Notes: a model not told the origin generated them from the letters alone. DNA of 48,012 nucleotides from Zasmidium citrigriseum (GCA_002786025.1 NHNW01000100.1:1-48012); one strand, 5' to 3'; counted from the first letter of the stretch, positions 1 to 13,483 are shown. Translations and numbers: made by a program.

Positions 1-42
1 ACTAGCCTTATTAAAGTTAGGACTAGCCTCCTCGAAGTTAAT
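1..42 (-). repeat. Two 21-bp coding heptad units in T copy 1
   Basis: Bases 1-21 and 22-42 are the inverse of 13997-14017 and 13976-13996. They encode x-N-F-N-K-A-S and the degenerate I-N-F-E-E-A-S. More units are expected left of the window. Confidence 0.75.
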
Positions 43-747
43 ATTAGCCTCCGTAAAGTATAGGGGCTCTCTACTCTTAATTCGCGTATTAGCTATTCGA
101 AGACCCCGTAAGATCTACTACGTCTTATTGTTATTAAGGAGAGTAAGGTCTTCGAGGCTAACTAGCTCTATAAATATAGGCTTAATTCTAAAGACGGCTA
201 GTATACGCTCTTAGATTATAATCTCGGTAAAGACGCCTACCTCTAGATAAAGGTCTTTAGTATCTTAAACGAAGATATTATATATCTTCTTAGCCGCGGT
301 AGCCGTTTAAATTAGCGGGTCGTCTAGAAATCCGTATGTAACTAGGTCGTATCCGCGTAGATCTATCTAAGCCTATAAAGATGTAATCGTCTTATCCTAG
401 GTTATATAGTTTCTAATAACTACGCGCTCCGTTTCGTTAAAGAGGTAGTATAGCTTAAAGGTACTACTACCTACTAACGTATCCTATCTATCGTTAGTAA
501 AGTACTCTTATACCGGCTATATATACTAGCTACGGCTAAGTAACATACCGTTAGCTCCTTACTAAAGAAGAGCTTAGCGTTAGTCTTAAGGAAGTATCCT
601 ATACGGCCGATACGCTTAAGGCGGTCTAGCTTCTTTATCGTCTTATAAATAGCCTTATACTAGTATTTCTAGACCAACCGCTACTAGAGCTCCTCGTTTA
701 CTATCGCCTTACGGATCTAGGATCTCTCGCGCTATACGTCGTCCTCG

Positions 748-975
748 GTATTAGTACTAGGTAGCTTAGGCGAGTAAAGATATATACCTATCTACCTTAT
801 ACGCTCGCTATTCTCGTCGTAGATCTACTCCCTATCCTTAATCTCTACTATAGTCTACGTCTCCTATCGATAGGTACTAGGAATCGTATTACTAGGAACG
901 GTTATACTAGATACGGTATTATTAGCGGCTATATTGTCGGCTTCCTCTACCGTATATACGGTATTCTCGTTACTA
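748..975 (-). other. 228-bp segment present in T copy 1 and absent from copy 2
   Basis: The flanks of this segment are contiguous in copy 2 at 13270/13271. Its length is exactly 76 codons, so the difference keeps the reading frame. That supports a protein-coding past for this part of T. Confidence 0.75.
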
Positions 976-1816
976 GCTATCTCTATCGATATTGCCCTAT
1001 ACGAGAGTTAGTACTACTAGCTACGTCTACTAGCTACGGTTAACTTACTACTTAAGTTCCTACTAAGCCCGTAGGGTATCTCGTTTTACCTTCTCCTACT
1101 ACTTACTTAAGCCCTTTAGTTTAGCTAGTTCTACGTTCTTCTTTACCTATCTTCTAAAGGCCGTATTCTTTCTCTTACGCTCTCTATTCTCCTCGGCCCT
1201 ATCCTTACTTATCTTCTACTTACGTATATAGTCGCGCCGAGTATTCTTATTAAGCGAGAGGTCCTCGTCCGCCTTTCTACGCTTTCCTCTCGATAAAGGT
1301 ATTATTTTCGGCGGTTCGTCGGCTAGTAGCGACGGGGACAGATTATACTTCGTTATATTCGCTTACGTAGCTAGTAGGCGTAGTCGGTAGATGTCTCGCG
1401 ATATTTTCTCGATATCGCGCGGTCGATTTTCGTCGCTCTAGCGTAAAAATTAGTAGTATTAAAGGAAGGATTAAATTGCGACGAGAGCTCGGCTTTAAAG
1501 CTAAGCTTTCGGCTATTCCCGTTAGTTTACGATTACGTTATTATATATACGATAGTTAGATCTTCGTAGTCAGCGTACGTAGCTAGCTCGTTTTTTAACC
1601 TATATAGTATCTATATCTCGCGTTTATATATACGTAGTAAACTACTTATATAAGGCGGTCTCTCCTATTATTTTAGCATTCTTACTAGGCTAAAGTAGGC
1701 TAAGGTAGGCCCTATCTAGGCTTCGGCCTAGCTTCGACCTAGTCTACTAGGCTTTACCTCCTCGGCCTAGCCTACTTTAACTATTAGGCTTAAGCCTAGC
1801 CTACTTTGTCGTCTAT

Positions 1817-2400
1817 ATAAGGATAGCGAGTACTAGGTATACTATATATTTCTATTATTAGAACTAAGCTTTACTAACTTTCTATAGATAGAGGCGATTA
1901 TAGATAGGATAGAAGATAGCTAGGGTAACGTATATATTATCCCTATCGATATCTATCTAGTTCTACGTCTAGGAGTCGATACTACTATCTAGTTTACCTA
2001 CTAGTACTACGTACTCCTACTAGGTATCCCTCTTACTAACTACTACCTCTCTACCTCTAACTACTATACTAACTAGCTTCCTAGTATTAGCTAGTACTAG
2101 GATAGTCCTAACTACCTCTTTACCTATACTACGCCTACTAATAGCCTCCTAACTCCCTAGATTCGTAGCTACTATATACTAGAGTACTAGGCTATCCTCT
2201 ACCTAAATACCCTATACGATATCTAGTAAAGTATTAGTAGACTAAGAGAAGTAGATTAGGAGGCTTAGATACGGCTCGAGATTAATTAGGCTATACTATA
2301 CTTAATAATAATATAATTAGCTTAAGATATAAGGTCTTAAGTAGATACTTAAGATATAAGGTCTTAAGTAGATAGTAATAAGAATACCCTATTTCTTATA
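1817..2400 (+). pseudogene. Gene X, first tandem copy (X-A), downstream half only
   Basis: From 1824 on, this matches 3068-3600 closely. Both share the run GCGAGTACTAGGTATACTAT near the start and a TAAGGTCTTAAG-type tail. The upstream half of this copy is missing here. A matching upstream half lies inverted at 29041-29640, abutting the other end of element T. The frame beginning K-S-E-Y after the junction reads through with only TAG/TAA stops, as expected after RIP. I do not recognise the protein. The call rests on a duplicated, frame-like sequence and not on a domain. Confidence 0.55.
2321..2374. repeat. Perfect 27-bp tandem duplication at the end of X-A
   Basis: 2321-2347 and 2348-2374 are identical and contain TTAAGATATAAGGTCTTAAG. 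X-B has only one diverged unit (around 3565-3595). Confidence 0.9.
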
Positions 2401-2459
2401 ATAATTCTCTATATCCCTCTTATACGTCTATATTCTAATTTCCCGTATCTTCTTATATA

Positions 2460-3600
2460 TCTCTTATTCTTATAACTCGCGCGCCTTCCTTAAGACTTAT
2501 TAATAAGCTAAGAGACGTATACTAGCGCTACCGCTTTAAAAGCGATAGCTTTACCCCTAAAATTTCTCTCTAAATATACTATCTTCTAACCCTCCTACTA
2601 CCTACTCTATTAAGTACCTTTAGTAGTACTTCCTCTCTTCTAGTATCTAGCTTAAGCTTTAGTAAGTACTTATTTTTCTCGACCTTTTCCTCTATTACTA
2701 ACTATTCCTTATAGCTATAGCTACGCCTATCGAGAGCCTAGATACGCTTATTACGACTAACGCTCCTAAGTATAATACTACTTTATCTTATACCTAGTCT
2801 ACTACTACTTAGTCTACTAATACCCCGTCCGCTAATACCTAGTCTACTATTACCTTATCGAGTAATAACCTAGCTAATTAGATTACTATCTACGCTATAC
2901 GTCGCGTTAGTACTCCTACTACCTATAAGTCTACTAGTAGTAAGGCGCTATATAAGTAGCTTAAGCGTAAGGCGAGCGAGATAGATCTAAGTAATAACGG
3001 CTACCTAGACTTTAATGACGAACGCCTAATTATTATCGACGATATAGTAATCCCGCTTTATAAGTATAAGAAGAGCGAGTACTAGGTATACTATACTTTT
3101 CCCTTACTAGAACTAAGCTCTACTAAACTTAACTAGATACCTACGATTATAGATAGGTTATTAGATAGTAATAGTATTATCTACGTCTTCCCTATCGATA
3201 TCTATATTGTCCTCTACCTAGGTTAAACTAAAGTTACGCTCTACTATAAGTATTATATATTACCTAATACCCTTAACTCTAACTACTACTACCTCCCTCC
3301 TATTAACTATGTTAACGACGACCTCCTAGGTACTAGCTAGTACTAGGATAGCCCTAGCTATATCTTCGCCTACTATATAGGTAATATAGGCGCTACGTCT
3401 AGCGCTAAGCGCCTTAGACTTATCTACTAGGCCTAGTCGAAGACGTTTCTAAATACGCCTTACGATATAATATAAGGCTTTAGTCGAATTAGAAGAGTAG
3501 AGCGGGAGATATAGTAATACTCTAGAGTTTTTAGGTGGCGCTATACTTAAGAATAATATAATAAGATTAGGATATAAAGTCTTAAGTAAATAAGAATAAG
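2460..3600 (+). pseudogene. Gene X, second tandem copy (X-B), full span but RIPed
   Basis: 2460-3067 is homologous to the reverse complement of 29041-29640, and 3068-3600 is homologous to 1824-2400. This makes X-B the only copy in the window that spans both halves. One plus frame (about 2700-3330) has protein-like composition, with charged and aromatic runs around the K-Y-K-K-S-E-Y segment at 3060. It contains many TAG/TAA codons. No domain is recognised. It could be a non-coding repeat instead. Confidence 0.5.
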
Positions 3601-4800
3601 AGAGATACTTACGAACCTATAATTCCCTTCTCCTTCCTTCCTATTTCTTCTATCGTAATATACTACTCTTACTCGAAGCTACGGTAGACGGGTCTAGATA
3701 ATTAACTATAGGAAAGCCGAAGAGATATTATAGATCTTATACTTAGAGGAGTAGAGAAGAGCGAACTATATATAAACGTATCCCTTCTCTCGCCTATAGT
3801 AAGACTAGAGGAGGAAGGTAAAGTCTAGCCTAGCTAGATACGTTAGCTACTAGCTTATACTCGTTACTCTTTTATTACTTAATATTAAAGGAGGGGCGTA
3901 GAATAGATAACGAGGACTCCTACCCTCCTACTTTAAGCTATTATTAGGAAGAAGAGAGATAAGGCTTTCTATAGCTTAGAGTTAGTAGCTATACGAATAT
4001 TAAGATTATCCGTCTATTACTTCTAAGATAATATAGAGCGTAGAAGGAATCCTCTACTAGATAACTTTCGAAGGATAGATAGTAGACTAAATACGTAAGC
4101 CTAAGTACGCGTAACGTAGGTAATAGTCTAATTATATTCGCGCCCTTCTAGTAGGTGTACTAATATTATATTTACGTCGTAGAAGTTAAGTAAGGGAGGC
4201 GTTACTACGCGCGCGCTAAAGTTACGTAACTTAATATCTCTAACTAGTAGTTAGCGATTATAAAAGCTATAACGTTATCTAGCGCGCTAGCGCGTTTCGC
4301 TCTTACGCGCTATTATAGCCTACTTTACCTCTTCTCGCGCTTAACTACGATTATACGCGCTCTTTAGATACCCTTACGCTAATCCTTACTTCCTAGTGTA
4401 GACTCTCTTAATAGGAGAGTATTCTATATTTTCTACTTAGACTTTATCTCGATATCTATAGCTCTTTCTATTACTACCTCTAGAATCGCCCTCCCTTAAG
4501 TATATCTAGCCGTATCCGTAGGGAAGATAGTAATAGCCTAGGTATACTTTAGGCTAATCGTTAAGATACCTTAAAACCCTTAGGTATCGAAGATTATCTA
4601 CTAATATCCTTACTTAACCGCTTCTTTTAAAGATATTAAGCTTTAGTTCTATTACTTTACTTCCTTCTATTAGGTACTTAAGGACTTCCTATATTTACTT
4701 AAGCTTAGAGTTCTAATATCTTACTATAGTAATCCTAGTAAGCCCCTCTATCTCCTAATTATTAGCTAATACCTAAGTCTTATAATAAAGTTTAGGCGCT
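3601..4800. other. RIPed sequence, nothing recognised
   Basis: Almost no CA or TG. I found no motif, repeat or match to other parts of the window. Confidence 0.6.
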
Positions 4801-7800
4801 ATCCTACCTTCTACCTTCTCGTCCTCTATTCTACTACTCGTACGATTCGTTAAATCCGTTAATACGCTAATTACTAGCGACTCTAGCCTCGATAGTAGCG
4901 CTATACTCTTACGCCTTAAAATCCGCTAACTCTTACGCTCTCGCTATATATAGAGCGACTCTACTTATAACGTATCTTCTACTACTCGAATATTTAACCT
5001 ATAGACCTCTCTTAAAGCCTAATTAACCCTCCTAAGCTCGTCTCTTACCCCTCGAAGACTTAATTAACCTCTCGCCCCTCTACTTAGTTCTTTCTATAGT
5101 TACTATATATACCTCGTTTTACGAGTATTATATCTTATACGATTAAAACGCTAGTAGAGTAGTAAGAGATCGCGGCTATAGCGGTTACCTTTATAGATAA
5201 TATAACTATACCTACTCTATATCGTAGTAGTATAGTCGTTCTAAGATTATAAGATTTACTTAATACTAGCGATAGCTACGTAGCTCTACCTACTACTACT
5301 ACTAGTACTAGAGTAACTATAGTTAATAATAAGAAGGAGACCTCGCCTCTTATATTATCCTATAGAGAAGAGAGTAGTAGTAATACTCTCGGTTATTAAG
5401 CGATCGAGTAGAGTATTTCCTCTAGCTTCGTATCTTATTTAACCCTAGCTCCTCTCCTAATATAATCCTAAAATAGCTATAAGTAGTACGCGATATATTT
5501 AGTAAACTTAGTCGCTCCTATCGCCTTAGGACTAGGATTTAACCTCTAGCTCGTAGAGAGAACTTTATAGGATATTAAAGGCTTAGAGGACTTAGTTAAG
5601 GACTTAGAGTTATTAATAAGTAATAGGTTAGAGGCTCTAGATAGCGGTTTCTATAGCTACGATATATCGACTTAGAAAGGTTTCCTTATAGCTTTACGTT
5701 CGTAAAGCTATCGCGACCCTACTAAAGTCCTTATAGAGATAATTATATATATATAGGAGTAACGTACGAAAGCGAACGACTAGACTAGCGTATCCGCCCT
5801 TTAGCTTAGCGAGGCCGCCTTAAATATACTATTAGGCGATATATTAGAGGGTTAGAGGAAGTTTTAAGGGCTACTAAAAGACTTAGCTATTCCGTAGCGC
5901 GAGTTTAAGATTACTATAAAATAGGGTAAAGATCGATTATAACGAAGTATACGTCTTTAGGTACTACTACGCGACCTACTCTTCGCCTTCCTAGCTAAAA
6001 CGCTATACTTTAGCGGCGAAGTCGATATATACTATTAAGACTCTTCTCGTAATAGACTAAAAGAGATACCTAATAGTAAGACTAAGTAGGCTATACGACT
6101 TCTCGATAGAGTAAAAACTAAATACTAGACGTAGAAATAGGTTTAAGTATCTCTTAGCTAGGCTATATTTAAGTAATAGAAAGAATTATACGAGTCTCTA
6201 TTAAAGATAGCTAGCCTCTCGTACTACGAGGAGGATTTCCTTTATATTTTTAATACCTAGCTATAAAAAGACGAGAATCCCTAAGTAGCCGAGATTAATA
6301 TTTTCTAGGAAGAGATCGACGAGTTTATCGTTAAGCTCTAAGACTTCTATAATAGCCGCGAGAAGCGATAGCGTCCTCGCGTCCTCTACTATATCTATAT
6401 AAATACTTTAGGAGTTTAGGAGACCTACTACTATAGAGATTAGGATTAAGGGGTTATTAATTAATAGCTAGCTATATAGAAGATAGAGCTAACTAAGGAC
6501 GATAAGAAGCTCCCTCTACTATAGTTTAAGGAACTACGCTAGACGCTCGCCCTACTATCTATTAATACTTATTAATCCCTTAAACTCGTAGAGTCTATCT
6601 CTCGCTCGCTATTACCGCCCTTAGAGGATATATATTAATAATATATTAAGTATATTATAAGTCGTCGCCTATAGACTAACCGTTAAAAACTTATTAACTC
6701 TACTCTTACTCCTTTCTAGGCGCGCTAAGTCGTAGTATCCTTATCTAGGAATCCGTTAAAAACTCTCGTCGCCCCTAGATCCTCTATACTATAACCGTAG
6801 CTATGGCTAGATAAATCTCCTAGACCTAAATAGTAGTAAGAAGGTAGCGATAGGGATTATCTCCTCTCTTCGTTAGTTAGAATGCTAAATAAGTAATACC
6901 CTTCTCTAGGAGACTAAGTATAATAGCTTTAAACGTATTAGGGTAACTAGTACTTCTAAGAACCGCTCGCGCTAAAAGAGACGAAAGAGTAGCGCTATAG
7001 TAACTCGATACGAAGACGCTAAAGATATAGAGATATTAGACGTACTAGTAGGTACTAATTAGGAGACTAATCTATAGGAGGATAACGTAAATATAGAGAT
7101 TAACGAACTTATTCTAGATAACGCGTAGCTAGGGGCCGCTTTTAAATCTATATCTATAATCTAAGTAAGATAGTATAATCTACGAGCTAGTCGTACTTAG
7201 ACTATCGTATTATCTCGTTCTCGAGGAAGATATAGGCGACTTATTACCCGAATTAGATAGTATTAAGTATAGCCTAAGTATTATTAGCGCTAAATATAGC
7301 TATACGCCTAAGCTACCTACGAACTCGTCGCCTATTAAAGGAGTATAATATATAAGCTAGTTCCGCTCTACCCTCCGTAAGTAATAGAGGCTAAGTCTAC
7401 TATAGTATCTCTAGCTTCTAGAGATTATATAAAGCCTATAGCCTTTCGTAAGTACTATAGAAACCTATACCTTTCGGCCCTATTAGTACTATCTTAAGAA
7501 GGTAGTAGTAACGCTTAGTCTTTTATTTCCGAGCTTATTATATATTAACGCTAAGGATCTTCGATAATAGCTAAGTAACGTCTATTTCGCGACTAAGCCT
7601 ATAGCCTAGCTACTCTCGACTACGAATCCTTACCTTATATAGATATATCTAGAGTTCCTTAAGCTATCGTCCTTAGATAATTACTTTATAAACTAAAATA
7701 TTCCCTACTCTAGCGCCTACTTCGCCCTAGATCCTAAGAGAGCTAAGGCGATCTACGATTAGGACTATCCCGCTATAGGGAACTATTATAGCTAGTATAG

Positions 7801-9788
7801 CTTTATCGTAATAGACCTATTTAGCTTTCTATAGTCCTATACTAATTATATTTCTAACGAGGTATTATTCTACTCCTATTAGTATAATATACTACCTAGA
7901 CTAGATTAGTCGACTAAACTTTTCAACTCTACGTATTCTATACTAGGATAGCTCTTACGCGCTAATCTAGAGAGTTACTAGAAGTTCGTCTATCTATCGT
8001 AGAGTAAGAACTATAAGACGATCGTAGTACTAGTAAATCTCTACTTTACGTAGAATAGAATATCTTACCCCCTACTATTCTTAATTCCGTATAATCTTCC
8101 TATAGTTAAGAAGTTTAGCGAGGATTCGCTAACTAATATAGTAGTTTTTATTAACTATAATATAAGATAACGTCGAGATAGTCTAGATACTCTACTCGTC
8201 GTATTTATTCCTAGATTCGATAAGAGCGCTTTATAATAGCTAATAGAGGATATACCTACTACTAGAAGGCGTTATAACGATATTAAGTAAGAAGGATTAG
8301 TACGAGATTAGCTTCTTTTATAATATCGATTACGAGTCGTACGCGGAGAAATTAGTAACGCTACCTTTATCTTACTATATATACCTTATAGGAACCTTTA
8401 GCGCTCCTTATACTCCTCGTAGGTTCGTATTCTAGTCTAGTATACGCCTATTAACGACGAGTAGCGAGTACTTAGAGTCTATATTAATAGCCTTCGATCT
8501 TCTATCTACTAGTAAGTAACGCCCCTAGTTATATCGAATAGTCGTATATAGCTTTACTCGCTACTATCGCGTATACCCCCTCCTATACCTATAAATCTCC
8601 TCTACTATAAACTCTATCTATTAAGTCGTATAATCCTAGAGGGTAGACTATAGGAAGATCCTCGAGTTATTACTACGCTTAACTAGCTATTCTCGCTCGA
8701 TAAGCGCGAGCGTAATACCGTTATTTAAGAGATCTAGGCGGCGAATATCGAAGTATACGTAGACTCTATACGCGAGCTAGAGTATTTAATTATATAGATA
8801 CCTTAATAGTAGTATATACGAAAGGGCGATCGCGTACTAGTCTAGAGATATAAACTTACTATTAATCCTAGCTAGCCTTTTAATCTTTTAGTACCTCCCC
8901 TAGTACTCTAGTATAGCTTTATAATAATACGATTCGTAGTAGGTAATAATACCTAATTAACTAGTCCCGTAGTTCTAACTACCTAGTTCGATATATACCT
9001 AGATAGTAATATTATATAGCGCGATTCGTTTAAAAGAAAGCTAAATAATTTACCTATATAAAATAATAGTATTAGAGATCTCGAGGACTAGGAAGTAACG
9101 ACCTTTCCGTAAAAAGAAGTTAGAGCGATTACGCTAGACGATAGTATAGCTAGTCTAATATAGGATATCGACGATATTTTTAACGATATTAATAATCTAG
9201 TTAGCTATTAGAGATCTATTTATACTACGAAGGCTATTCGACGTCTACGAAGTTATTTAAAGGCGATACTAGGTCTAGATACTTACCTTACTAAGTCTAT
9301 ACTAGGTTCTCCTCTCTTATCTATACCTTTAGATATCTAAGTAGAAGGGGAGATATTAAGATAAGTAGAGGATATCTTAGACGAGTAATAGGGATAAGAA
9401 TATAATACTTAGTTATACGAGGTTACTACTCCTTTATAGTTTCTAGGCCCCTTAAAAGTTAATACTTCGTAGTTTTAATATCTATAACTAGTAGTTAGAT
9501 ATTGTACTAATTACGTAAATATTATTTCTAGTTCCTCGCGTCTAGTCGTAAGACTACTAAGTTAAACGACTACGGTAATATTTACTAGATTTATACCTAT
9601 ACGCTCTAATTAATTCGTATATATTATATAACGTATAGATACTCTAGCGAATTAATTATATAATTTTAGGAGGGATAAGTAACTATTAAAGGCAATAGTA
9701 TTTATACTTATAAGTACTAATAATTAATATAATAATTATTAAGTACGAGAATAGAATATAAAGATCTAAACTATTAAAATTACGAAAA
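4801..9788. other. RIPed region with possible decayed plus-strand coding, unidentified
   Basis: Two long plus frames (about 5950-7015 and 7514-9395) have protein-like composition if TAG and TAA are read as former Gln or Trp codons. That test is weak, because TGA is almost absent and most frames then look open. I see no reverse transcriptase, integrase, protease or zinc-knuckle motif. It may be an old transposon or a duplicated gene. Confidence 0.35.
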
Positions 9789-10000
9789 TTAGTCTACTTC
9801 TTTAAACCTTTCCTCGAACCTTTCCTCTTCTTCTTCTAAACCCTTCCCCCCTTCGAAGACGAGCCTAATACTATAGTAGTACTATTATTACTCTCTTCGA
9901 TAGTAGTAGTATCCTACTCCTTTACTATACGCTACGTAACGATATATATTAGGGCTACTATAGGCTCTCTTTAAGCCCTTTTACGAAGTAGAGAAGTAGT
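9789..10000 (-). pseudogene. Possible 3' end of a minus-strand gene with an acidic tail
   Basis: On the minus strand the frame ending at TAA 9789-9791 runs through a Glu-rich stretch (about 9795-9840). Before that come runs of TAC and of TAA/TAG codons that look like RIPed His and Gln runs. The function is unknown. This could be chance. Confidence 0.25.
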
Positions 10001-12429
10001 AGTAGGCGATAGTAGAGGATTATTACTATTCGATATCTTCTTCTACTTAATAAGTATTAGTATATTCTTAGCGTCTATACTCGAAGAGCCCTCTACTATA
10101 CTACTACTAGGGTTCTAGTTATTAGCGGAACTAATACCTAGTAGTATAGAATTAATTAGTACTAGTCTATTTCGTTAGCGACCTTATTACTTAAGCCGTT
10201 AATACTCTACTATAGCTAGTACTATATCGCGGGCCTAAAAAAGCGTATCTAGGCTTTCGAGGCTACTAGTACTTACGTTAGAGAGAGTCTCTAACTTAAT
10301 AAGGGTCGCGTAAGGCGAGATACTATTACTAAGACTATTATTACTACTATCGAAGACCCTATTATTAAGTACTTCTTATATAAATTAAGTCGTTAAGCGC
10401 TCTTAATTATTAGCAAGTCTCTTCGTTATCGATTAAGTTAGGGACGTTAGGTTAACGTAGTTCTCCGCGTTAATAGGGATAGTAAACTTTACCTTAGGCT
10501 TACTACTAGGTTTATTAGCCTCGACTATACGTACCTTCGTTAAGACGAGTATCTTTATAGACGAGCTAGTAGGCGTTTTATTAAGCTTAGAAGCTAGGCT
10601 AGCTTCGTTATTAGTTAAGCCTAGGACTCCCTCGAGTAATACTCTACCTCGTAATAGTTTAAAGACTTAATACTTCTAAGGAGTATTATCTTTAGTCTTA
10701 TTAAAGTTACGAAGGGAGTAGTTATCTAGTATCTAGATTACGATCTTAAATTCGTACTCTATAGCGCCTTATCGACGCCTCTAAAATACTAATAGTTACT
10801 CGTAAAGGTTACTATCGTCCTACGAAGCTAGTATTATAGTCTATAGTACTCTATTATCCTAGAAATTATTATAGAAGAAGTATATATAAAAGCCTTTAAC
10901 TTTATCTTCTAGAGGATAGAACTACGTACTATAGTCTACTCGCTATAGTATATAGTCGACGAGCGAAGAGCGTATTTTAACGAAACTAGTACTAAAGAAG
11001 GTATCTAGGACCCTATAGATCTCCTCTACGAGTCGCTATATATATTATCTACTATAGTTAACCTTAACCTCTTAGAGATATACGATAACTAGTCCTCTAA
11101 TCGTAAACTCCTCCTAGCTTCTATTCTATCCGCCTCTTCTTATAGGTATTTAATTCGGAGATAGCCTAGGTAGTAGTATAATAGGGGGCTTACGAAGGCT
11201 AATAGGCCTTCTACTAGCCGTTCTATTATCTATTAAATATTAGAGGAGACGTCTAGGTATAATATAGAGGGACTAACTTAGGATTACTTACTATTAATAA
11301 CGACGAAAGCCGCTCTACTAGTACCCTTTAGTAACGTTAGGTAAGGACGAGAATAATATAAATCTAGAGTAAGGTATATTAGATAGACTAGCTATAGGCT
11401 TAACGTTTACTCCTAACGCTAGTAGCGCCGAGGAAGTATCTACTTCCGTTACTAACGCTACCCCTAGCTTTAGATTTAGATTTAAGTAGTTAGGATAGAA
11501 TCTAGCTAAAGAGTAATCTACTATATAGTTATAGCTAGTCTCTAGACAAAATGTTATCTAGATAGCGGTATTAGGGCCTTAATTAGAGGGAGGTATCGTA
11601 TAGTAGATAAGGACTTAGAGAACTTTAAAATAGAGGATATTAGGATAGAAGACGTTTAGGCTAGAAAAAATAGTAATAGTTTATAACTAGAAAATTAGAG
11701 AAAAAGAGTATAGAGTACTTATACCCTACTAGCTCGTTAATACTAGAGATACTAATATTAGAATAGTAGACCTAATTATTAGGCTATCCCTAACGAAACG
11801 TCCTACGAGTAATATAGGCGGATAGCGATTAGCTATCTATTATAGCTTTATTAGGAGGTGCGAGTCGTAGTCTATCTATAAAAGGTATAGGTTTATAGCG
11901 TTAGGGACCTAAGAACGATAGTATAGCGTTATATAGTTAAAAGTCCTAAGGTATTATATTACTCTACCTAGAGGCCTCCTCTTAAGTTTTAATACTCGAT
12001 CCTCGTTAAAGGGTCTCTATATATATCTAATTAATTACTTAGGGGTAGAAGGATCTATACCGCTAGTCTAGGCGGCTAGTTACTACGAGAGCGTTTAGCG
12101 AATTATAAATCTCTACCTAGGCGCTCGAATCGTAAACGTAAATACTAATTACGGGCCTTCTACTCTAGACTATAGAAACTACTTAGTTAATTAGTATATT
12201 AAGTTTAATTAGGAAGTAATCTAAAGACTTAAATTAGGATCGAGCTACTTACCCTTAGTAGGCTAGGTAAGAGCTATACGAGAGCTAGCTATACTAGAAT
12301 AGTACTAAGGCTAGAAGCTAACGTCTAATAGACTCTAATATATAATAGATTATATACGTACCTCGCGGCCTACTTCTAAACTATCTCTAGTCCTCGAGCC
12401 GCTATAAATCGATTAACGTAGGAATAGCG
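10001..12429. other. RIPed region, unidentified, ends at the element T junction
   Basis: A plus frame at about 11100-12330 looks protein-like when TAG/TAA are read through, but no domain is seen. The sequence just before 12430 differs from the flank of T copy 1. Confidence 0.3.
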
Positions 12430-12451
12430 ATAGACGACGAAGTAGGCTAGG
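12430..12451 (+). repeat. Left terminal inverted repeat of element T
   Basis: 22 bp beginning ATAGACGACGAAG. 16 of 22 bases match the inverted right end at 29019-29040, and five of the six differences are transitions, as RIP would leave. Confidence 0.6.
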
Positions 12452-12565
12452 CTTAAGCCTAATAGTTAAAGTAGGCTAGGCCGAGGAGGTAAGGCCTAGT
12501 AGACTAGGTCGAAGCTAGGCTAAAGCCTAGATAGGGCCTACCTTAGCCTACTTTAGCCTAGTAAG
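12443..12565. repeat. Subterminal TAGGC/GCCTA array, left end of T
   Basis: Many copies of TAGGCTAGGC, AAGCCTA and TAGGCCTA-like motifs occur in both orientations. The same array is at about 1681-1803 in copy 1, and a related one is at 28911-29032. Such arrays often bind transposase; that role is inferred here. Confidence 0.7.
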
Positions 12566-13207
12566 AATACTAAAACAATAGGAGAGACCGCCTTATATAA
12601 GTAGTTTACTACGTATATATAAACGCGAGATATAGATACTATATAGGTTAAAAAACGAGCTAGCTACGTACGCTAACTATAAAGATCTAACTATCGTATA
12701 TATAATAACGTAATTGTAAACTAACGGGAATAGCCGAAAGCTTAGCTTTAAAGCCGAGCTCTCGTCGCAATTTAATCCTTCCTTTAATACTACTAATTTT
12801 TACGCTAGAGCGACGAAAATTAACCGCGCGATATCGAGAAAACATCGCGAGACATCTACTAACTACGCCTACTAGCTACGTAAGCGAATATAACGAAGTA
12901 TAATCTATCCCCGTCGCTACTAGCTAACGAACCGCCGAAAATAACGCCTTTATTAAGAGGAAAGTATAGAAAGGCGGACGAGGACCTCTCGCTTAATAAG
13001 AACACTCGGCGCGACTATATACGTAAGTAGAAGATAAGTAAGGATAGGGCCGAGGAGAATAGAGAGCATAAGAGAAAGAATACGGCCTTTAGAAGATAGG
13101 TAAAGAAGAACGTAGAACCGGCTAAACTAAAGGGCTTAAGTAAGTAGTAGGAGAAGGTAAAACGAGATACCCTACGGGCTTAGTAGGAACTTAAGTAGTA
13201 AGTTAAC

Positions 13208-13231
13208 CGTAGCTAGTAGACGTAGCTAGTA
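13208..13231 (+). repeat. Paired 24-bp motif of element T, site 1
   Basis: Two 11-bp halves close to CGTAGCTAGTA are separated by 2 bp. The same arrangement recurs across T and is not found in the inserted Gypsy element. The equivalent in copy 1 is around 1014-1038. Confidence 0.7.
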
Positions 13232-13483
13232 GTACTAACTCTCGTATAGGGCAATATTAATAGAGATAGCCGAGGACGACGTATAGCGCGAGAGATCCTA
13301 GATCCGTAAGGCGATAGTAAACGAGGAGCTCTAGTAGCGGTTGGTCTAGAAATACTAGCACAAGGCTATTTATAAGACGATAAAGAAGCTAGACCGCCTT
13401 AAGCGTATCGGCCGTATAGAATACTTCCTTAAGACCGACGCTAAGCTCTTCTTTAGTAAGGAGCTAACGGTATATTACTTAGC

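Larger units (their letters stand above)
1..1330 (-). pseudogene. RIP-destroyed gene of element T (heptad-repeat protein), copy 1, 3' end missing
   Basis: This is the inverted equivalent of 12940-14017. The coding strand is minus. The coding call rests on the heptad repeats shared with copy 2 and on a 228-bp difference between the copies that is exactly 76 codons. Start codons are lost and CAG/CAA/TGG codons read as stops. The function is not recognised. The carboxyl end lies outside the window. Confidence 0.5.
1..1816 (-). mobile_element. Element T, copy 1 (partial; left end of the element, inverted)
   Basis: This stretch is the reverse complement of 12430-14017 apart from one 228-bp indel. 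The match starts at window base 1 (equivalent to 14017) and stops at 1816 (equivalent to 12430), which marks a true element end. The last ~140 bp before that end hold the same array of TAGGC/GCCTA motifs that lies inside the end of copy 2. The rest of the copy lies left of the window. I do not recognise the superfamily. The flank that follows is gene X, so this copy sits in a gene. Confidence 0.85.

Noticed and set aside
4801..12330. Several very long open frames when TAG and TAA are read as amino acids
   Set aside because: TGA is nearly absent in this DNA, so any frame looks open under that rule. Without motifs this is not evidence for specific genes.
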